Assembly: GCF_028583425.1 (NCBI RefSeq)
Contig: NC_072802.1
Span: 12,595,926 to 12,659,925, forward strand
DNA: 64,000 nt
DNA from: Eublepharis macularius
Lineage: Eukaryota; Chordata; Lepidosauria; Squamata; Eublepharidae
Reading direction: 5' to 3'
In this document: positions 63,294-63,760 of the stretch, in pieces
How positions within the stretch are numbered: the stretch's first letter is position 1
Layout of the letters: every line of letters begins with the position of its first letter
The notes under the pieces: generated by a model
What the model saw: only the letters and a program-made list of their open reading frames with translations
Databases searched by the model: none
What the model was told of the DNA's origin: nothing
Made by a program: the position numbers and the translations under genes

Positions 63294-63760
63294 TGGTCAC
63301 CCCACTCCCAGCCTGGGCTCTTAAGCCTCCAAAGCCCAGTTGACACAAAACAAGCAGGACAGCGATGCTCAGCTCTGCTCTGCTCTGAGCCCACTTGTGG
63401 GGACAGTACTACAAATCTAATAAAATAAATAAAATAAATAAATAAACTGTGCGGCCAAAGTAGCAAAATTTTAAACAGCTACAACTTGGTTTTCATCAAA
63501 ATTCATTTGTAGACAGACTCAGACTTCATTCATTTCAGCACAGAGAGGTTCCTAATCTGAGAACCTTTCTCTGGATTAATCATCTCTTTCAGAAGAAACT
63601 GAAAATCAGAACCTTGACAATAAAGATTACTTCTGCGGTGAAGAGACTCTTCCTGTGTACGAAGCCCTTTTCACAAAGGGGGAAGAAACCATCCGAAAGA
63701 TAGCAGTGAAGACAGAGAAGCCACCACAGGTAGAAGTCCACCTGTGGACCATTAGGAAAG
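4529..63760 (+). CDS. CHRDL1: Chordin-like 1 gene, coding span of nine exons (3' end missing)
   Basis: Secreted extracellular protein that binds BMPs (BMP4 in particular) and limits their signalling; this role is known from the family. The joined exons read as one frame of 383 codons plus one base: signal peptide (about residues 1-26), VWC1 (38-101), VWC2 (117-181), a proline-, serine- and arginine-rich linker (182-263), VWC3 (264-326) and the start of the C-terminal domain (328 on). Short peptides such as [30 protein letters not shown] and [13 protein letters not shown] match the remembered vertebrate CHRDL1 protein, which separates it from CHRDL2 and chordin. All introns are GT-AG and all phases agree (1,0,1,0,1,0,1,1,1). 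The known protein is about 450 residues, so roughly 70 C-terminal residues lie past the right edge. Introns run from 673 bp to 29.3 kb. No frameshift or stop was seen. Confidence 0.97.
4626..6353. other. Intron 1, left part, with SINE pieces
   Basis: Contains a reverse GCTCAGTGG-type SINE at about 5135-5262 (GAGTTGAACCTGAGCCCTTC is its box B region). A common reptile repeat at about 5660-5870 starts GCTGGATCAGACCAGTGGG and has a relative at 35735-35895. The rest shows no gene. Confidence 0.55.
6354..6560. ncRNA. Inverted pair of hammerhead-ribozyme motifs (Penelope-like element relic)
   Basis: Two arms of about 80 bp form a near-perfect palindrome centred near 6445. On the minus strand (6401-6443) the left arm shows the hammerhead core CTGATGA, a stem II GGGAGC and CTCTC around a UUUGA loop, then AAAA in place of GAAA. 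On the plus strand (6450-6492) the right arm keeps the stem II and GAAA, but its CTGANGA box has decayed to TAGACAA. The flanks (GGTGCTATTGGACCTGG and CTGCAGACCCACATGG) are the usual continuation of this repeat. Penelope-like retroelements are known to carry such minimal ribozymes. Neither copy is fully intact, so activity is doubtful. Confidence 0.7.
6561..8185 (+). mobile_element. 5'-truncated L2/CR1-group LINE with intact partial reverse transcriptase ORF
   Basis: An uninterrupted frame of 418 codons (6555-7811) covers most of a reverse transcriptase domain: [12 protein letters not shown] (motif with the first catalytic Asp), [15 protein letters not shown] and QYADDTQFY (catalytic YADD). 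The C-terminal part has [19 protein letters not shown] and [12 protein letters not shown], typical of L2-like elements. The N-terminal endonuclease is missing. The first few codons of the frame belong to the adjoining hammerhead repeat. The 3' UTR ends in CACCTTGAGTCTCAGTGAGA followed by an (AAAT)n tail near 8144-8180. The element came to rest directly against the hammerhead palindrome. A second copy is at 36353-37200. Confidence 0.85.
8186..9017. other. Intron 1, right part, with a reverse Sauria-type SINE
   Basis: A reverse tRNA SINE spans about 8630-8817: TATTTACTTCATTTCTACCC is its tail, CAACAACCTTGTGAAGTAGG its body, and TAGTCCACTACACC its box A end. The rest is A/T-rich with no gene. 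Confidence 0.6.
9018..9130 (+). CDS. CHRDL1: CHRDL1 exon, first half of VWC1
   Basis: This exon is bounded by an ATTGCAG acceptor and a GTATTT donor. It is 113 bases, entering in phase 1 and leaving in phase 0. It encodes residues 33-70, starting with the split codon and SETYC, then the conserved [15 protein letters not shown] stretch and the CVNCLCSE turn. Four of the VWC1 cysteines are here. It is nearly identical to the remembered mammalian protein, consistent with strong constraint on the BMP-binding domain. Confidence 0.96.
9131..10968. other. Intron 2 with SINE fragments and a single hammerhead relic
   Basis: A reverse SINE 3' fragment lies at about 9835-9910 (CTTATATCCCACCTTCCCTG), and a reverse GCTCAGTGG-type SINE at 10545-10695 (GGAGATTGAATCTGGGGCC). 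The hammerhead relic at 10079-10115 is listed separately. No gene. Confidence 0.55.
10079..10130 (+). ncRNA. Hammerhead-ribozyme-like motif, single copy
   Basis: CTGATGA at 10082-10088 is an intact conserved core box. A stem II-like AGCGTTCTGTTGAGCTC follows, then AAAA at 10106-10109 where GAAA is required, and a CTTGCATC tail. The Penelope-like context is the same as at 6354 and 25447. The G-to-A change fits CpG decay of CTCGAAAG. Confidence 0.55.
10969..11062 (+). CDS. CHRDL1: CHRDL1 exon, second half of VWC1
   Basis: The acceptor is TCCCTCAG and the donor GTAATG. The 94 bases enter in phase 0 and leave in phase 1. The exon encodes [16 protein letters not shown] and ends with the CCPRCP motif that closes a VWC domain. 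The preceding exon ends in CSE, so the joined CSENGNVLC matches the VWC consensus. The next coding exon is 29 kb away. Confidence 0.96.
11063..12155. other. Start of intron 3, no gene
   Basis: Poly-G at 11461-11469 and C-runs near 11706 are visible. 12118-12155 (TAGCTGTGTTGGTCTGCAAT) is the tail of the Penelope-like repeat, into which the Gypsy element appears to have inserted. Confidence 0.5.
12156..12765 (-). repeat. Probable 3' LTR of the Gypsy element
   Basis: The block is bounded by TG and CA (TGTCAGTCCC to GTAAAACA). It follows, in element orientation, a purine-rich AAATGGGGAGGA that fits a polypurine tract. An inverse AATAAAG (CTTTATT) near 12226 could be its polyadenylation signal. 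A G-run lies at 12347-12358. Without the second LTR the ends are inference. Confidence 0.5.
12156..16630 (-). mobile_element. Ty3/Gypsy LTR retrotransposon, degraded, 5' end not found
   Basis: Minus-strand element. Right to left: gag (about 16580-15480) with an intact CCHC knuckle (C-x2-C-x4-H-x4-C near 15670-15715); protease region with [16 protein letters not shown] (15006-15239); N-terminal reverse transcriptase with [13 protein letters not shown] (14625-14933); RNase H remnants (14140-14340); the integrase HHCC-like end (13818-14054); the integrase core (13240-13815, with [17 protein letters not shown] and the ETDGQT block); and the integrase C-terminus (12755-13246). Domain order places it in Ty3/Gypsy, probably a sushi-like chromovirus. 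The catalytic centre of the reverse transcriptase (the YxDD region) is missing near 14400-14450. A 3' LTR is proposed at 12156-12765. No matching 5' LTR was seen. Confidence 0.88.
16631..16854. other. Right flank of the Gypsy element
   Basis: Low-quality continuation of gag-like sequence up to about 16780, then unassigned sequence. No second LTR or primer-binding site was found. Confidence 0.4.
16855..17225. repeat. hAT-like repeat (GGGGTCCCCAA type) followed by a 5S-SINE tail
   Basis: CAGGGGTCCCCAATGTGTTG opens a repeat also seen at about 20415, 47452 and 59291 (TTCTGATTGGTC, TGATTGGCTGTGCAGA and CACAAGGATCTTCACTGTGT are shared with 47452). At 17085-17215, CTTGCCTTGAAAACCCC and GTCAGCTATGACTTGACATC match the 3' half of the 5S-derived SINE, forward. 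Confidence 0.6.
17262..17400 (-). repeat. Sauria-type SINE fragment, reverse
   Basis: GCCCAAGGTCACCCAGCAAG is the inverse of the SINE body, and CTCACCATTACACCACATTG is the inverse of box A. Confidence 0.65.
17401..19505. other. Intron 3, unassigned
   Basis: No gene. 18480-18770 has the look of an old repeat with a TTGCCAGGCTTGACCCGG core. 18960-19500 resembles an old repeat (GTCCAGTTTGTCTTCAAGGG) of the kind seen again at 39760-40110, where GATCGTAAAGAGCTTTCAAG is its hallmark. Families not identified. Confidence 0.45.
19506..20414. mobile_element. DNA transposon with TGGGCAAATCCACATT termini, about 909 bp
   Basis: The left end reads TGGGCAAATCCACATTAC. The right end is its inverse, AATGTGGATTTGACCA. 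The interior has no transposase. The 182-bp palindrome at 36602-36783 shares CAATGG(C/G) and AATCCACATT at its ends. The target duplication is not clear. Probably non-autonomous. Confidence 0.6.
20415..20765. repeat. hAT-like repeat (CCCAACATGGTGCCC type)
   Basis: TTCCCAACATGGTGCCCGTG matches the same family at 47452 (CCCCAACATGGTGCCCATTT) and the start of 59291. It ends near CAAGGTTGGAGACTTAGG. No coding content. Confidence 0.55.
20766..21400. other. Intron 3, old repeat remnant
   Basis: The AACTCCCCAGGACGTCCCAA and CCTGAAGCCTGACTGG regions have the look of a decayed reptile repeat continuing the 18960 type. No gene. Confidence 0.4.
21671..22018 (+). repeat. tRNA-derived SINE inserted in the BovB-like element
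   Basis: AGTTTGGTGTAGTGGTTAAG (box A) and GGTTTGATTCCCC (box B) open it. CTGGGTGACCTTGGGTCTGT, GTGGGGATAATAATGACATA and a (TTG)n/(TTA)n tail follow. AAAAG flanks both ends, a short target duplication. It carries a 60-bp insert at 21857-21916. Confidence 0.8.
21857..21916. mobile_element. 60-bp retroelement scrap with 13-bp target duplication
   Basis: AATAATGACATAC occurs directly before (21844-21856) and after (21917-21929). The insert GTCAGGAACTACAATGCCAA continues CCCGGAAAACCCACAACAAC. It is a short piece of a repeat common in squamates, arriving through a long, LINE-like target duplication. Confidence 0.7.
22655..23759. mobile_element. hAT-type element (CAGGGCCATATTA termini), inside the SINE
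   Basis: The ends CAGGGCCATATTATTCAT and ATGGGTTAATATAGCCCTG are mutually inverted. Shared sub-terminal AAGCCTAGGGGCCC also appears in inverse order. Flanks match only partly (TCTCTACC and TCTCCGCT). The interior is A/T-rich, without an ORF, and is itself split at 22906-23320. Confidence 0.7.
22906..23320. mobile_element. hAT-type MITE with perfect 8-bp target duplication
   Basis: Flanked by TTCAAAAC at 22898-22905 and 23321-23328. The termini CAGGGCTCACTTTG and CAAAATGACCCCTG are inverted. The interior holds two GGCATATGC(A/T)AAT blocks, near 23212 and 23266, resembling octamer-like sequence. No ORF. It lies within the 22655-23759 element. Confidence 0.85.
23844..24577. mobile_element. hAT-type element, TAGAGATGGGCAC family (copy 1)
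   Basis: Target duplication GTGAGGAT at 23836-23843 and 24578-24585. Ends TAGAGATGGGCAC and GTGCCCATCTCTA are perfectly inverted. Sub-terminal regions are packed with GAAC and GTTC words (GTTCGTGAACAGG near 24472). 734 bp, no transposase. Copies 2 and 3 are at 31796 and 48719. Confidence 0.9.
24661..25446. other. Intron 3, no feature recognised
   Basis: Nothing supportable beyond simple A/T-rich stretches. Confidence 0.5.
25447..25715. ncRNA. Inverted pair of hammerhead-ribozyme motifs
   Basis: The arms AAAAGTCCAGTAGCACCTTT and AAAGGTGCTACTGGACTTTT face each other around a centre near 25565. The minus-strand copy (25498-25540) keeps CTGATGA and an AGAGAGCTGTGGTTCTC stem II, with AAAA for GAAA. 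The plus-strand copy (25582-25622) has CTGACAA, a shortened stem and AAAA. CTACAGACTAACACGGCTAA at the right end is the usual end of this repeat. A Penelope-like origin is the best explanation. Confidence 0.7.
25716..28159. other. Intron 3, largely single-copy sequence
   Basis: No gene and few repeats over 2.4 kb. 26000-27500 looks unique; only weak A/T-rich runs and a short (CA)n near 27968 stand out. Confidence 0.5.
28160..28690. repeat. Degenerate tandem repeat, about 30-40 bp unit
   Basis: Variants of TTGGTTCTGTTG, GTGGGATTCTCTGG and TTTGATATTG recur irregularly many times across the block. The unit length drifts, so this is an old decayed minisatellite. The open frames here are artefacts of the repeat. 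Confidence 0.6.
28691..29041. other. Unassigned sequence next to the Helitron
   Basis: Contains a C-run at about 28937-28947. It serves as the target for the element that starts at 29042. Confidence 0.4.
29042..29991 (+). mobile_element. Non-autonomous Helitron with internal minisatellite
   Basis: It starts TCCTACTATATAAAAGGC, the classic vertebrate Helitron 5' end beginning with TC. It ends with a hairpin at 29953-29980 (GCCCGTTGT and ACAATGGGC around a T-rich loop), then TTTGTTA and CTAG. The base before is A and the base after is T, as expected for insertion between A and T without duplication. 950 bp, no Rep/helicase. Nearly all of the interior is the repeat at 29175-29945. Confidence 0.85.
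29175..29945 (+). repeat. Minisatellite of about 52 bp, some 14 copies, inside the Helitron
   Basis: The core CCCAGCTGGGATCAGGAG recurs about every 50-55 bp (near 29227, 29279, 29331, 29381, 29436, 29488, 29540, 29592, and weaker to 29887). GTGGCAATGCCC and CTTCAC separate the cores. Divergence rises to the right. The open frames across it are repeat artefacts. Confidence 0.85.
30140..30345 (-). repeat. Sauria-type SINE, reverse, decayed
   Basis: AGCCCAGTGAGGTAGATTGA is the inverted body, AGAATTTGAACCCAGGC the inverted box B region, and CTCCTAGTCCAATCACAACA the box A end. Confidence 0.65.
30432..30695 (-). repeat. tRNA-derived SINE, reverse (second copy of the 1-225 family)
   Basis: AACAGCAGTGAACAAAGTCA, CCTGGGGAGCTGGGGCTGAG and GCCCAACCATTTAACAAC match the 1-225 copy. 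A (TAA)n/(CAA)n tail lies at its left end. Confidence 0.75.
30698..31114. mobile_element. Inverted-repeat element (copy 2)
   Basis: Aligned by eye with 3017-3431 along its whole length (shared GCCAGGCTTGGACCT, GAGAGGTTATAATGG, CACAGCTCCAGTGTATAGCA). Ends AAGACATCTTACACAGGGAT and AGAGGTCTTGTGT are inverted. No ORF. Confidence 0.75.
31216..31795. other. Intron 3, unassigned
   Basis: A SINE 3' scrap near 31385-31440 (CAAAACCTTTCTATCTTATC) and otherwise unassigned text, possibly part of an LTR continuing at 32563. Confidence 0.4.
31796..32554. mobile_element. hAT-type element, TAGAGATGGGCAC family (copy 2)
   Basis: Target duplication GTCAAGGG at 31788-31795 and 32555-32562. Ends TAGACATGGGCACGAACC and ATGCCCATGTCTA. 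GAAC and GTTC words cluster in both arms (ACGAACCACGAACCGG near 32429). 759 bp, no ORF. Confidence 0.9.
32563..33290. other. Possible LTR-like sequence
   Basis: Continuous with 31500-31795 once copy 2 is removed. Contains ATTAATTTATTTAAGG and a C-run at 33060-33069. It has the look of an LTR in reverse but no ends could be fixed. Confidence 0.25.
33291..34499. other. Intron 3, unassigned
   Basis: A GC-rich patch at 33550-33800 shows no terminal repeats or ORF support. A short inverted pair around GAGTGTATTTTG lies near 33970-34055. No gene. Confidence 0.4.
34500..35095 (-). repeat. GCTCAGTGG-type SINE, reverse, split by a hAT MITE
   Basis: AGCTTCCTTATACTGTCAGA, CTCAGTCACTGAGCTGTGCC and related words are inverted SINE sequence. 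The hAT-type element at 34717-35075 sits in its right end. Confidence 0.55.
34717..35075. mobile_element. hAT-type MITE with a CRE-like palindrome
   Basis: Flanks GTTGACAC (34709-34716) and GTTGAAAC (35076-35083) match at 7 of 8. Ends CAGCACTGTATCTTGGG and TAAAATATGGCCCTG are decayed inverted repeats. A perfect palindrome near 34826-34860 (GATGATGTCACTTCC and its inverse) is the strongest internal structure. 359 bp, no ORF. Confidence 0.8.
35096..36352. other. Intron 3 with a hammerhead relic and an old repeat
   Basis: 35735-35895 carries the GACCAGTGGTCCATCTTGTC repeat (relative of 5660). 35941-36080 carries a decayed plus-strand hammerhead unit (CTGACAC at 35952, GAGAGCAGCGGTTCTC stem, AAAA) with the tail CTACAGACTAACCTGGCTAA. 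No gene. Confidence 0.5.
36353..37200 (-). mobile_element. L2-like LINE 3' end, second copy, reverse, with a nested palindrome
   Basis: The (ATTT)n tail at 36353-36365, CTCACTGAGACTCAAGGCGG and the 3' UTR match the inverse of 7560-8140. CAGGAGACCCTGTTCAGATG matches the ORF end region of that copy. The 182-bp palindrome at 36602-36783 splits the 3' UTR. No intact ORF. Confidence 0.8.
36602..36783. mobile_element. 182-bp near-perfect palindromic MITE
   Basis: TGGCTGAATCCACATTACCT and its inverse at the right end enclose arms that match nearly end to end (GCACTAAATGTTCGCTAAA, CCCGGAAGTATAGTGTCTTT). The centre is a short GATTCAGAAATTGTG loop. It lies inside the L2-like 3' UTR, whose sequence resumes with ACATGAAGCACAGG. 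The target duplication is unclear. Confidence 0.8.
37201..38104. other. Intron 3, single-copy block
   Basis: 37440-37940 has no repeat signature and a mixed base composition, unlike its surroundings; a candidate conserved non-coding stretch. No coding support. Confidence 0.4.
38203..38455. mobile_element. hAT-type MITE, CAGGGCTTTTTTTC family (copy A)
   Basis: Perfect target duplication CTCACAGG (38195-38202 and 38456-38463). Ends CAGGGCTTTTTTTC and GAAAAAAAGCCCTG. The arms are self-complementary over CTGATCTCCAGACAGGGG and its inverse. 253 bp. The best preserved of the family; other copies at 44771, 52942 and 1748. Confidence 0.92.
38479..38691 (+). repeat. 5S-rRNA-derived SINE with a 12-bp target duplication
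   Basis: CCTGATCTCATCAGATCTCA, GAAGCTAAGCAGGGTCAGCC and CGGATGGGAGACC match the 5S rRNA internal promoter region. The 3' part (GGCAATGGCAAACCACCTCT, GTCGCCATAAGTCAG) is SINE body. GTTGTGAGGATC and GTTTTGAGGATC flank it (11 of 12). Not a 5S gene, because the 5' end is changed and the 3' end is not 5S. Confidence 0.85.
38765..39330 (-). repeat. Two GCTCAGTGG-type SINE copies, reverse
   Basis: 38765-38940 has the inverted box B region GATCAAACCTTTGACCTG and GCACAGCTCC. 39130-39330 has GGATCGAACCAGAGTCC and GTGAGCCACAGC. A short (GGACATTCC) run lies between them. Confidence 0.6.
39331..40349. other. End of intron 3
   Basis: 39760-40110 is an old repeat with CAGATCGTAAAGAGCTTTCA and GCACCTTGAATTGAAC, related to 18960. 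A C-run at 40326-40334 sits just before the exon acceptor. No gene. Confidence 0.5.
40350..40495 (+). CDS. CHRDL1: CHRDL1 exon, first half of VWC2
   Basis: The exon starts after CCTTTCTAG and ends at GTAAGT. It is 146 bases, entering in phase 1 and leaving in phase 0. The first codons ([11 protein letters not shown]) are the variable inter-domain spacer. [20 protein letters not shown] then begins VWC2, and the exon closes with CAQCSCS. The spacer differs from mammals more than the domain does. Confidence 0.95.
40496..41697. other. Intron 4 with a reverse tRNA SINE
   Basis: The SINE is at about 40775-41015: TTTGATTTATATACCACCCT tail, CCTCACAACAATCACCCTGT body, GGGAATCAAACCCAGC inverted box B, CTAACCACTATACCAAACTA inverted box A. 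The rest is unassigned. Confidence 0.65.
41698..41791 (+). CDS. CHRDL1: CHRDL1 exon, second half of VWC2
   Basis: A T-rich tract and ATGGCAG acceptor precede 41698, and a GTAAAA donor follows 41791. The 94 bases go from phase 0 to phase 1, the same size and phases as the second VWC1 exon, as expected from duplicated VWC exon pairs. It encodes [16 protein letters not shown] and ends SCCPVCRG, the closing VWC motif. Confidence 0.96.
41792..44557. other. Intron 5, left part
   Basis: A (CCCCT)n/(CCCCA)n run at about 41888-41930. A reverse 5S-SINE at 42930-43140 (CTCAAGTCATAACTGACTGA, GGAGGTCTCCCATCCAATTA, CTCTGCTTAGCTTCTGAGAT). A decayed minus-strand hammerhead relic near 43938-43998 (CTGATGA core, stem II lost). 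43690-43915 looks single-copy. Confidence 0.55.
44558..44770. repeat. GTTGCC-type repeat fragment
   Basis: CTGGAGCTACAACTGATTTC and GGAGAAAATGGCTGCTGTGG identify the common about 200-bp repeat listed at 45825, 46824 and 48182. Truncated by the MITE site on the right. Confidence 0.55.
44771..45029. mobile_element. hAT-type MITE, CAGGGCTTTTTTTC family (copy B)
   Basis: Flanks CCAACGAG (44763-44770) and CCAACAAG (45030-45037) agree at 7 of 8. Ends CAGGGCTTTTTTCTGGG and CAGCTGAAAAAAAGCCCTG. The long inner palindrome (CTGATCTCCAGACAGAGGGG) is preserved. 259 bp. Confidence 0.9.
45110..45320 (-). repeat. GTTGCC-type repeat, reverse
   Basis: GGCTGCTTTGGAGGGTGGAC, CCAAACTCTGACCTTCCCAG and AAATGGCAACCCC are inverted family words. 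Confidence 0.6.
45499..45566 (+). CDS. CHRDL1: CHRDL1 exon, linker after VWC2
   Basis: This small 68-base exon has an ACTTGCAG acceptor and a GTAAGT donor, entering in phase 1 and leaving in phase 0. It encodes [20 protein letters not shown] followed by REA, an acidic linker strongly conserved with mammalian CHRDL1. This segment contains no cysteine. Confidence 0.95.
45825..46050 (-). repeat. GTTGCC-type terminal-inverted repeat, reverse
   Basis: Begins GATTGGCAACCACCAGG and ends GGAAATGCCAACCCTA. GGAGAAAATGTCTGCTTTGG and CTGATCTCCAGACAAC are the shared core. The ends (GGCAACC and GGTTGGC) are inverted, suggesting a small DNA element. Confidence 0.65.
46208..47175. mobile_element. hAT-type element, CAGTGGCGTAGCATGG termini
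   Basis: Ends CAGTGGCGTAGCATGG and CCATGCTACGCCACTG are perfect inverted repeats of 16 bp. Flanks TTTCCAAC and TTTCTGAC match at 6 of 8, both differences transitions. 968 bp including a nested GTTGCC-type repeat (46824-47033). No transposase. Confidence 0.85.
46824..47033 (+). repeat. GTTGCC-type repeat nested in the CAGTGGCG element
   Basis: AAGGTTGCCAGCTCCATG starts it and GGAGGCTGGCAACCCTA ends it. CTCCAGGGGAACAGATCTC and AGATCTCCAGCTACCACC are family core. About 205 bp. Confidence 0.7.
47452..47790. repeat. hAT-like repeat (CCCCAACATGGTGCCC type)
   Basis: GGAGTCCCCAACATGGTGCC, CTTCTGATTGGCCATTGGAG, GCAGCCATTTTGTGAC (twice) and a right end GAAAGGTTAAGAACCCTTA. Same family as 16855 and 59291. 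Confidence 0.65.
48182..48380 (+). repeat. GTTGCC-type repeat, forward
   Basis: Starts GGGTTGCCAACTGC and ends GAAGCTGGCAACCC, a clear short inverted terminus. Core TCCACCCTCCAAAGCAGCCA and CAGGGGAACTAATCTCTG. Confidence 0.7.
48719..49096. mobile_element. hAT-type element, TAGAGATGGGCAC family (copy 3)
   Basis: Perfect target duplication ATAAAGAT (48711-48718 and 49097-49104). Ends TAGAGATGGGAATGAACC and TTTGTGCCCACCTCTA. GAAC-rich arms (CACGAACCACAAACTACAAA). 378 bp, about half the length of the other two copies. Confidence 0.9.
49105..50480. other. Intron 6, largely single-copy
   Basis: No gene. 49390-49740 has no repeat signature. A CCACC/CCTCC-rich patch at about 49820-49900 and a Penelope-like tail at 50040-50090 (GTTAGCTGTGTTAGTCTGCA) are visible. 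Confidence 0.45.
50481..50870 (+). mobile_element. Non-LTR reverse transcriptase fragment
   Basis: The frame from 50648 encodes [20 protein letters not shown] and then [20 protein letters not shown], an N-terminal reverse transcriptase block (consensus W-x-A-x-VVPI-F-K, NYRPISLLS). Both ends are truncated. It could belong to the same family as 3480-4030 (inference). Confidence 0.7.
50871..51222. other. Intron 6, unassigned
   Basis: A GGAGAAAAGGGCC purine-rich stretch at about 50860-50950. No gene. Confidence 0.4.
51223..51422 (+). repeat. GCTCAGTGG-type SINE, forward
   Basis: AACTCAATGGCAGAGCATCT (box A), TAGGTTCAGTTCTC (box B), TTTCCAGTGAGAGGGACCAG and CAGCTTCATGTGTGTC. Confidence 0.75.
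51423..52258. other. End of intron 6
   Basis: 51590-51960 is possibly a LINE 3' scrap (GCCTCAGGGAGGCTCACCTC, TTTTGATGTTTTCCACTCTG). 52015-52070 is a decayed plus-strand hammerhead relic (GGATGAT, GGGTGCTGGCCTGTG, GAAA). The pyrimidine tract before 52259 is the acceptor. Confidence 0.45.
52259..52433 (+). CDS. CHRDL1: CHRDL1 exon, linker before VWC3
   Basis: The acceptor is CTTCCTACAG and the donor GTAAAG. The 175 bases go from phase 0 to phase 1. The exon starts [19 protein letters not shown], a basic and proline-rich stretch that varies between species. It ends [20 protein letters not shown], which is almost unchanged from mammals. The conserved end may be a functional segment rather than a passive linker (inference). 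Confidence 0.95.
52812..53250 (-). repeat. 5S-rRNA-derived SINE, reverse, split by a hAT MITE
   Basis: GTTTGCCATTGCCTGCCTCT and TCTTTGGAGGTCTCCCCTC, then after the insert CTCCCATCTAATGACTAACC and CTGCTTAGCTTCTAGGATCT. This is the inverse of the 5S-SINE at 38479. Confidence 0.8.
52942..53180. mobile_element. hAT-type MITE, CAGGGCTTTTTTTC family (copy C)
   Basis: Inside the reverse 5S-SINE. Flanks CTCCCCTC (52934-52941) and CTCCCATC (53181-53188) agree at 7 of 8. Ends CAGGGCTTTTTTTCAGCGGG and CCAGAAAAAAAGCCCTG. The interior is longer on one arm and carries AAAGTGACATCATTGTG. 239 bp. Confidence 0.9.
53251..54765. other. Intron 7, left part
   Basis: A GTTGCC-type repeat, forward, at about 54038-54250 (GGGGTTGCCAGATTGTG, GTTCTCCAGGGGAACTGATC). 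A hAT-like patch near 53880-54000 (CCAGTGATGCTCAGGGGC). No gene. Confidence 0.5.
54766..57005 (-). mobile_element. CR1 LINE, 5' truncated, one frameshift
   Basis: The minus-strand element ends in the CR1 hallmark 3' repeat (ATTCTATG)n at 54766-54795. Two overlapping frames, 55628-57001 and 54855-55829, together cover the end of the endonuclease ([14 protein letters not shown]) and the whole reverse transcriptase: [29 protein letters not shown] and [10 protein letters not shown]. The C-terminal [20 protein letters not shown] is typical CR1. A single indel near 55760 shifts the frame just before the PQG motif. The endonuclease is mostly missing. Of the LINE copies here it looks the least decayed. 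Confidence 0.95.
57006..57739. other. Intron 7, unassigned
   Basis: No repeat or gene recognised. A/T-rich around 57480-57560. Confidence 0.45.
57740..57910 (-). repeat. GTTGCC-type repeat, reverse
   Basis: GATGCCAACCTCCATGTGGG, AGAATTACAACTGATCTCC and GGAGAAAATGGCTGTTTTGC. Confidence 0.6.
57922..59208. mobile_element. Composite DNA element with a probable solo LTR inside
   Basis: The ends TAGGGTTACCAGGTCTCC and GGAGACCTGGCAACACTA are inverted. The interior is a degenerate repeat of CCAATTCAGGCC-like words (GGCCAATTCAGACCCAA) around 58070-58400 and again 58980-59070. The middle, 58448-58965, looks like a separate insertion (below). No ORF. Confidence 0.6.
58448..58965 (-). repeat. Probable solo LTR, reverse
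   Basis: Bounded by TG and CA (TGTACCATCACAGC to CACAGACCTGACA). CTTTATT at about 58487 is an inverted AATAAAG. It interrupts a degenerate repeat that continues on both sides. No target duplication was found, so this is tentative. Confidence 0.4.
59291..60411. repeat. hAT-like repeat (CCCCTAACCTTTTTGAGC type), split by a GC-rich element
   Basis: The left part AACCTTTTTGAGCCTGCAGG lies before the insert. The right part begins CAACAAAATGATGCCACAGG and continues GCATAGCCAATCAGAC near 60338. Same family as 16855 and 47452. Confidence 0.65.
59390..60109. mobile_element. GC-rich hAT-type MITE with perfect 8-bp target duplication
   Basis: Target duplication GGTGGAAC (59382-59389 and 60110-60117). 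Ends CAGGCCCGGCGCGCC and CTGGCGCCGGCCCTG. The interior is built of repeated and inverted blocks: the segment with CTGCTGGGGCAGCGTGCGGA and CTTCTGCGCCC recurs several times between 59570 and 59990. It carries GATGATGTCATCGCATGATG, with TGACGTCATCACGC next to it, near 60015-60050. Long frames here (for example 59383-60072) are compositional artefacts. 720 bp. Confidence 0.88.
60455..60645 (+). repeat. Purine-only microsatellite (GGAA, GAAA, GGGA)
   Basis: (GGAA)n from about 60456, (GAAA)n to about 60574, (GGGA)n to about 60612, then GGAA-like words. About 190 bp of almost pure purine on one strand. Long reading frames across it are artefacts. Confidence 0.95.
60646..62724. other. End of intron 7
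   Basis: A GTTGCC-type repeat fragment, reverse, at about 61075-61138 (GTTGTAATTCTGGGAGCTC, GGATGTTGGCAACCC). 61265-61620 shows no repeat signature and may be conserved. A pyrimidine-rich run at 62694-62724 leads into the VWC3 exon. Confidence 0.5.
62725..62919 (+). CDS. CHRDL1: CHRDL1 exon, complete VWC3
   Basis: The 195-base exon follows TTTTGTTTCAG and encodes a whole VWC domain in one exon, unlike VWC1 and VWC2, which are each split. It begins [20 protein letters not shown] and closes KCCRVCIG. Two overlapping donor candidates exist, GTAGGT at 62920 and GTATGA at 62924. Only the first keeps the frame into the next exon, so it is chosen. Confidence 0.96.
62920..63592. other. Intron 8 with an AAT microsatellite
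   Basis: A (GAT)n/(AAT)n array spans 63200-63291, followed by an (AAAT)n run near 63420-63445. The rest is unassigned. Confidence 0.7.
63593..63760 (+). CDS. CHRDL1: CHRDL1 exon, start of the C-terminal region
   Basis: The acceptor is CTCTTTCAG and the donor GTGAGT. The 168 bases enter and leave in phase 1. The first 12 or so codons ([11 protein letters not shown]) are divergent, then [14 protein letters not shown] and [14 protein letters not shown] match the conserved C-terminal region. The gene continues past the right edge; the next codon begins with the final G of this exon. Confidence 0.95.

Noticed and set aside
63197..63466. Poly-isoleucine and poly-asparagine frames
   Set aside because: Translations of the AAT/GAT microsatellite.
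4529..63760. CHRDL2 or chordin instead of CHRDL1
   Set aside because: Signal peptide start MRKKW, the [12 protein letters not shown] linker and NNKHKHG match CHRDL1; chordin has CHRD domains and four VWC domains.
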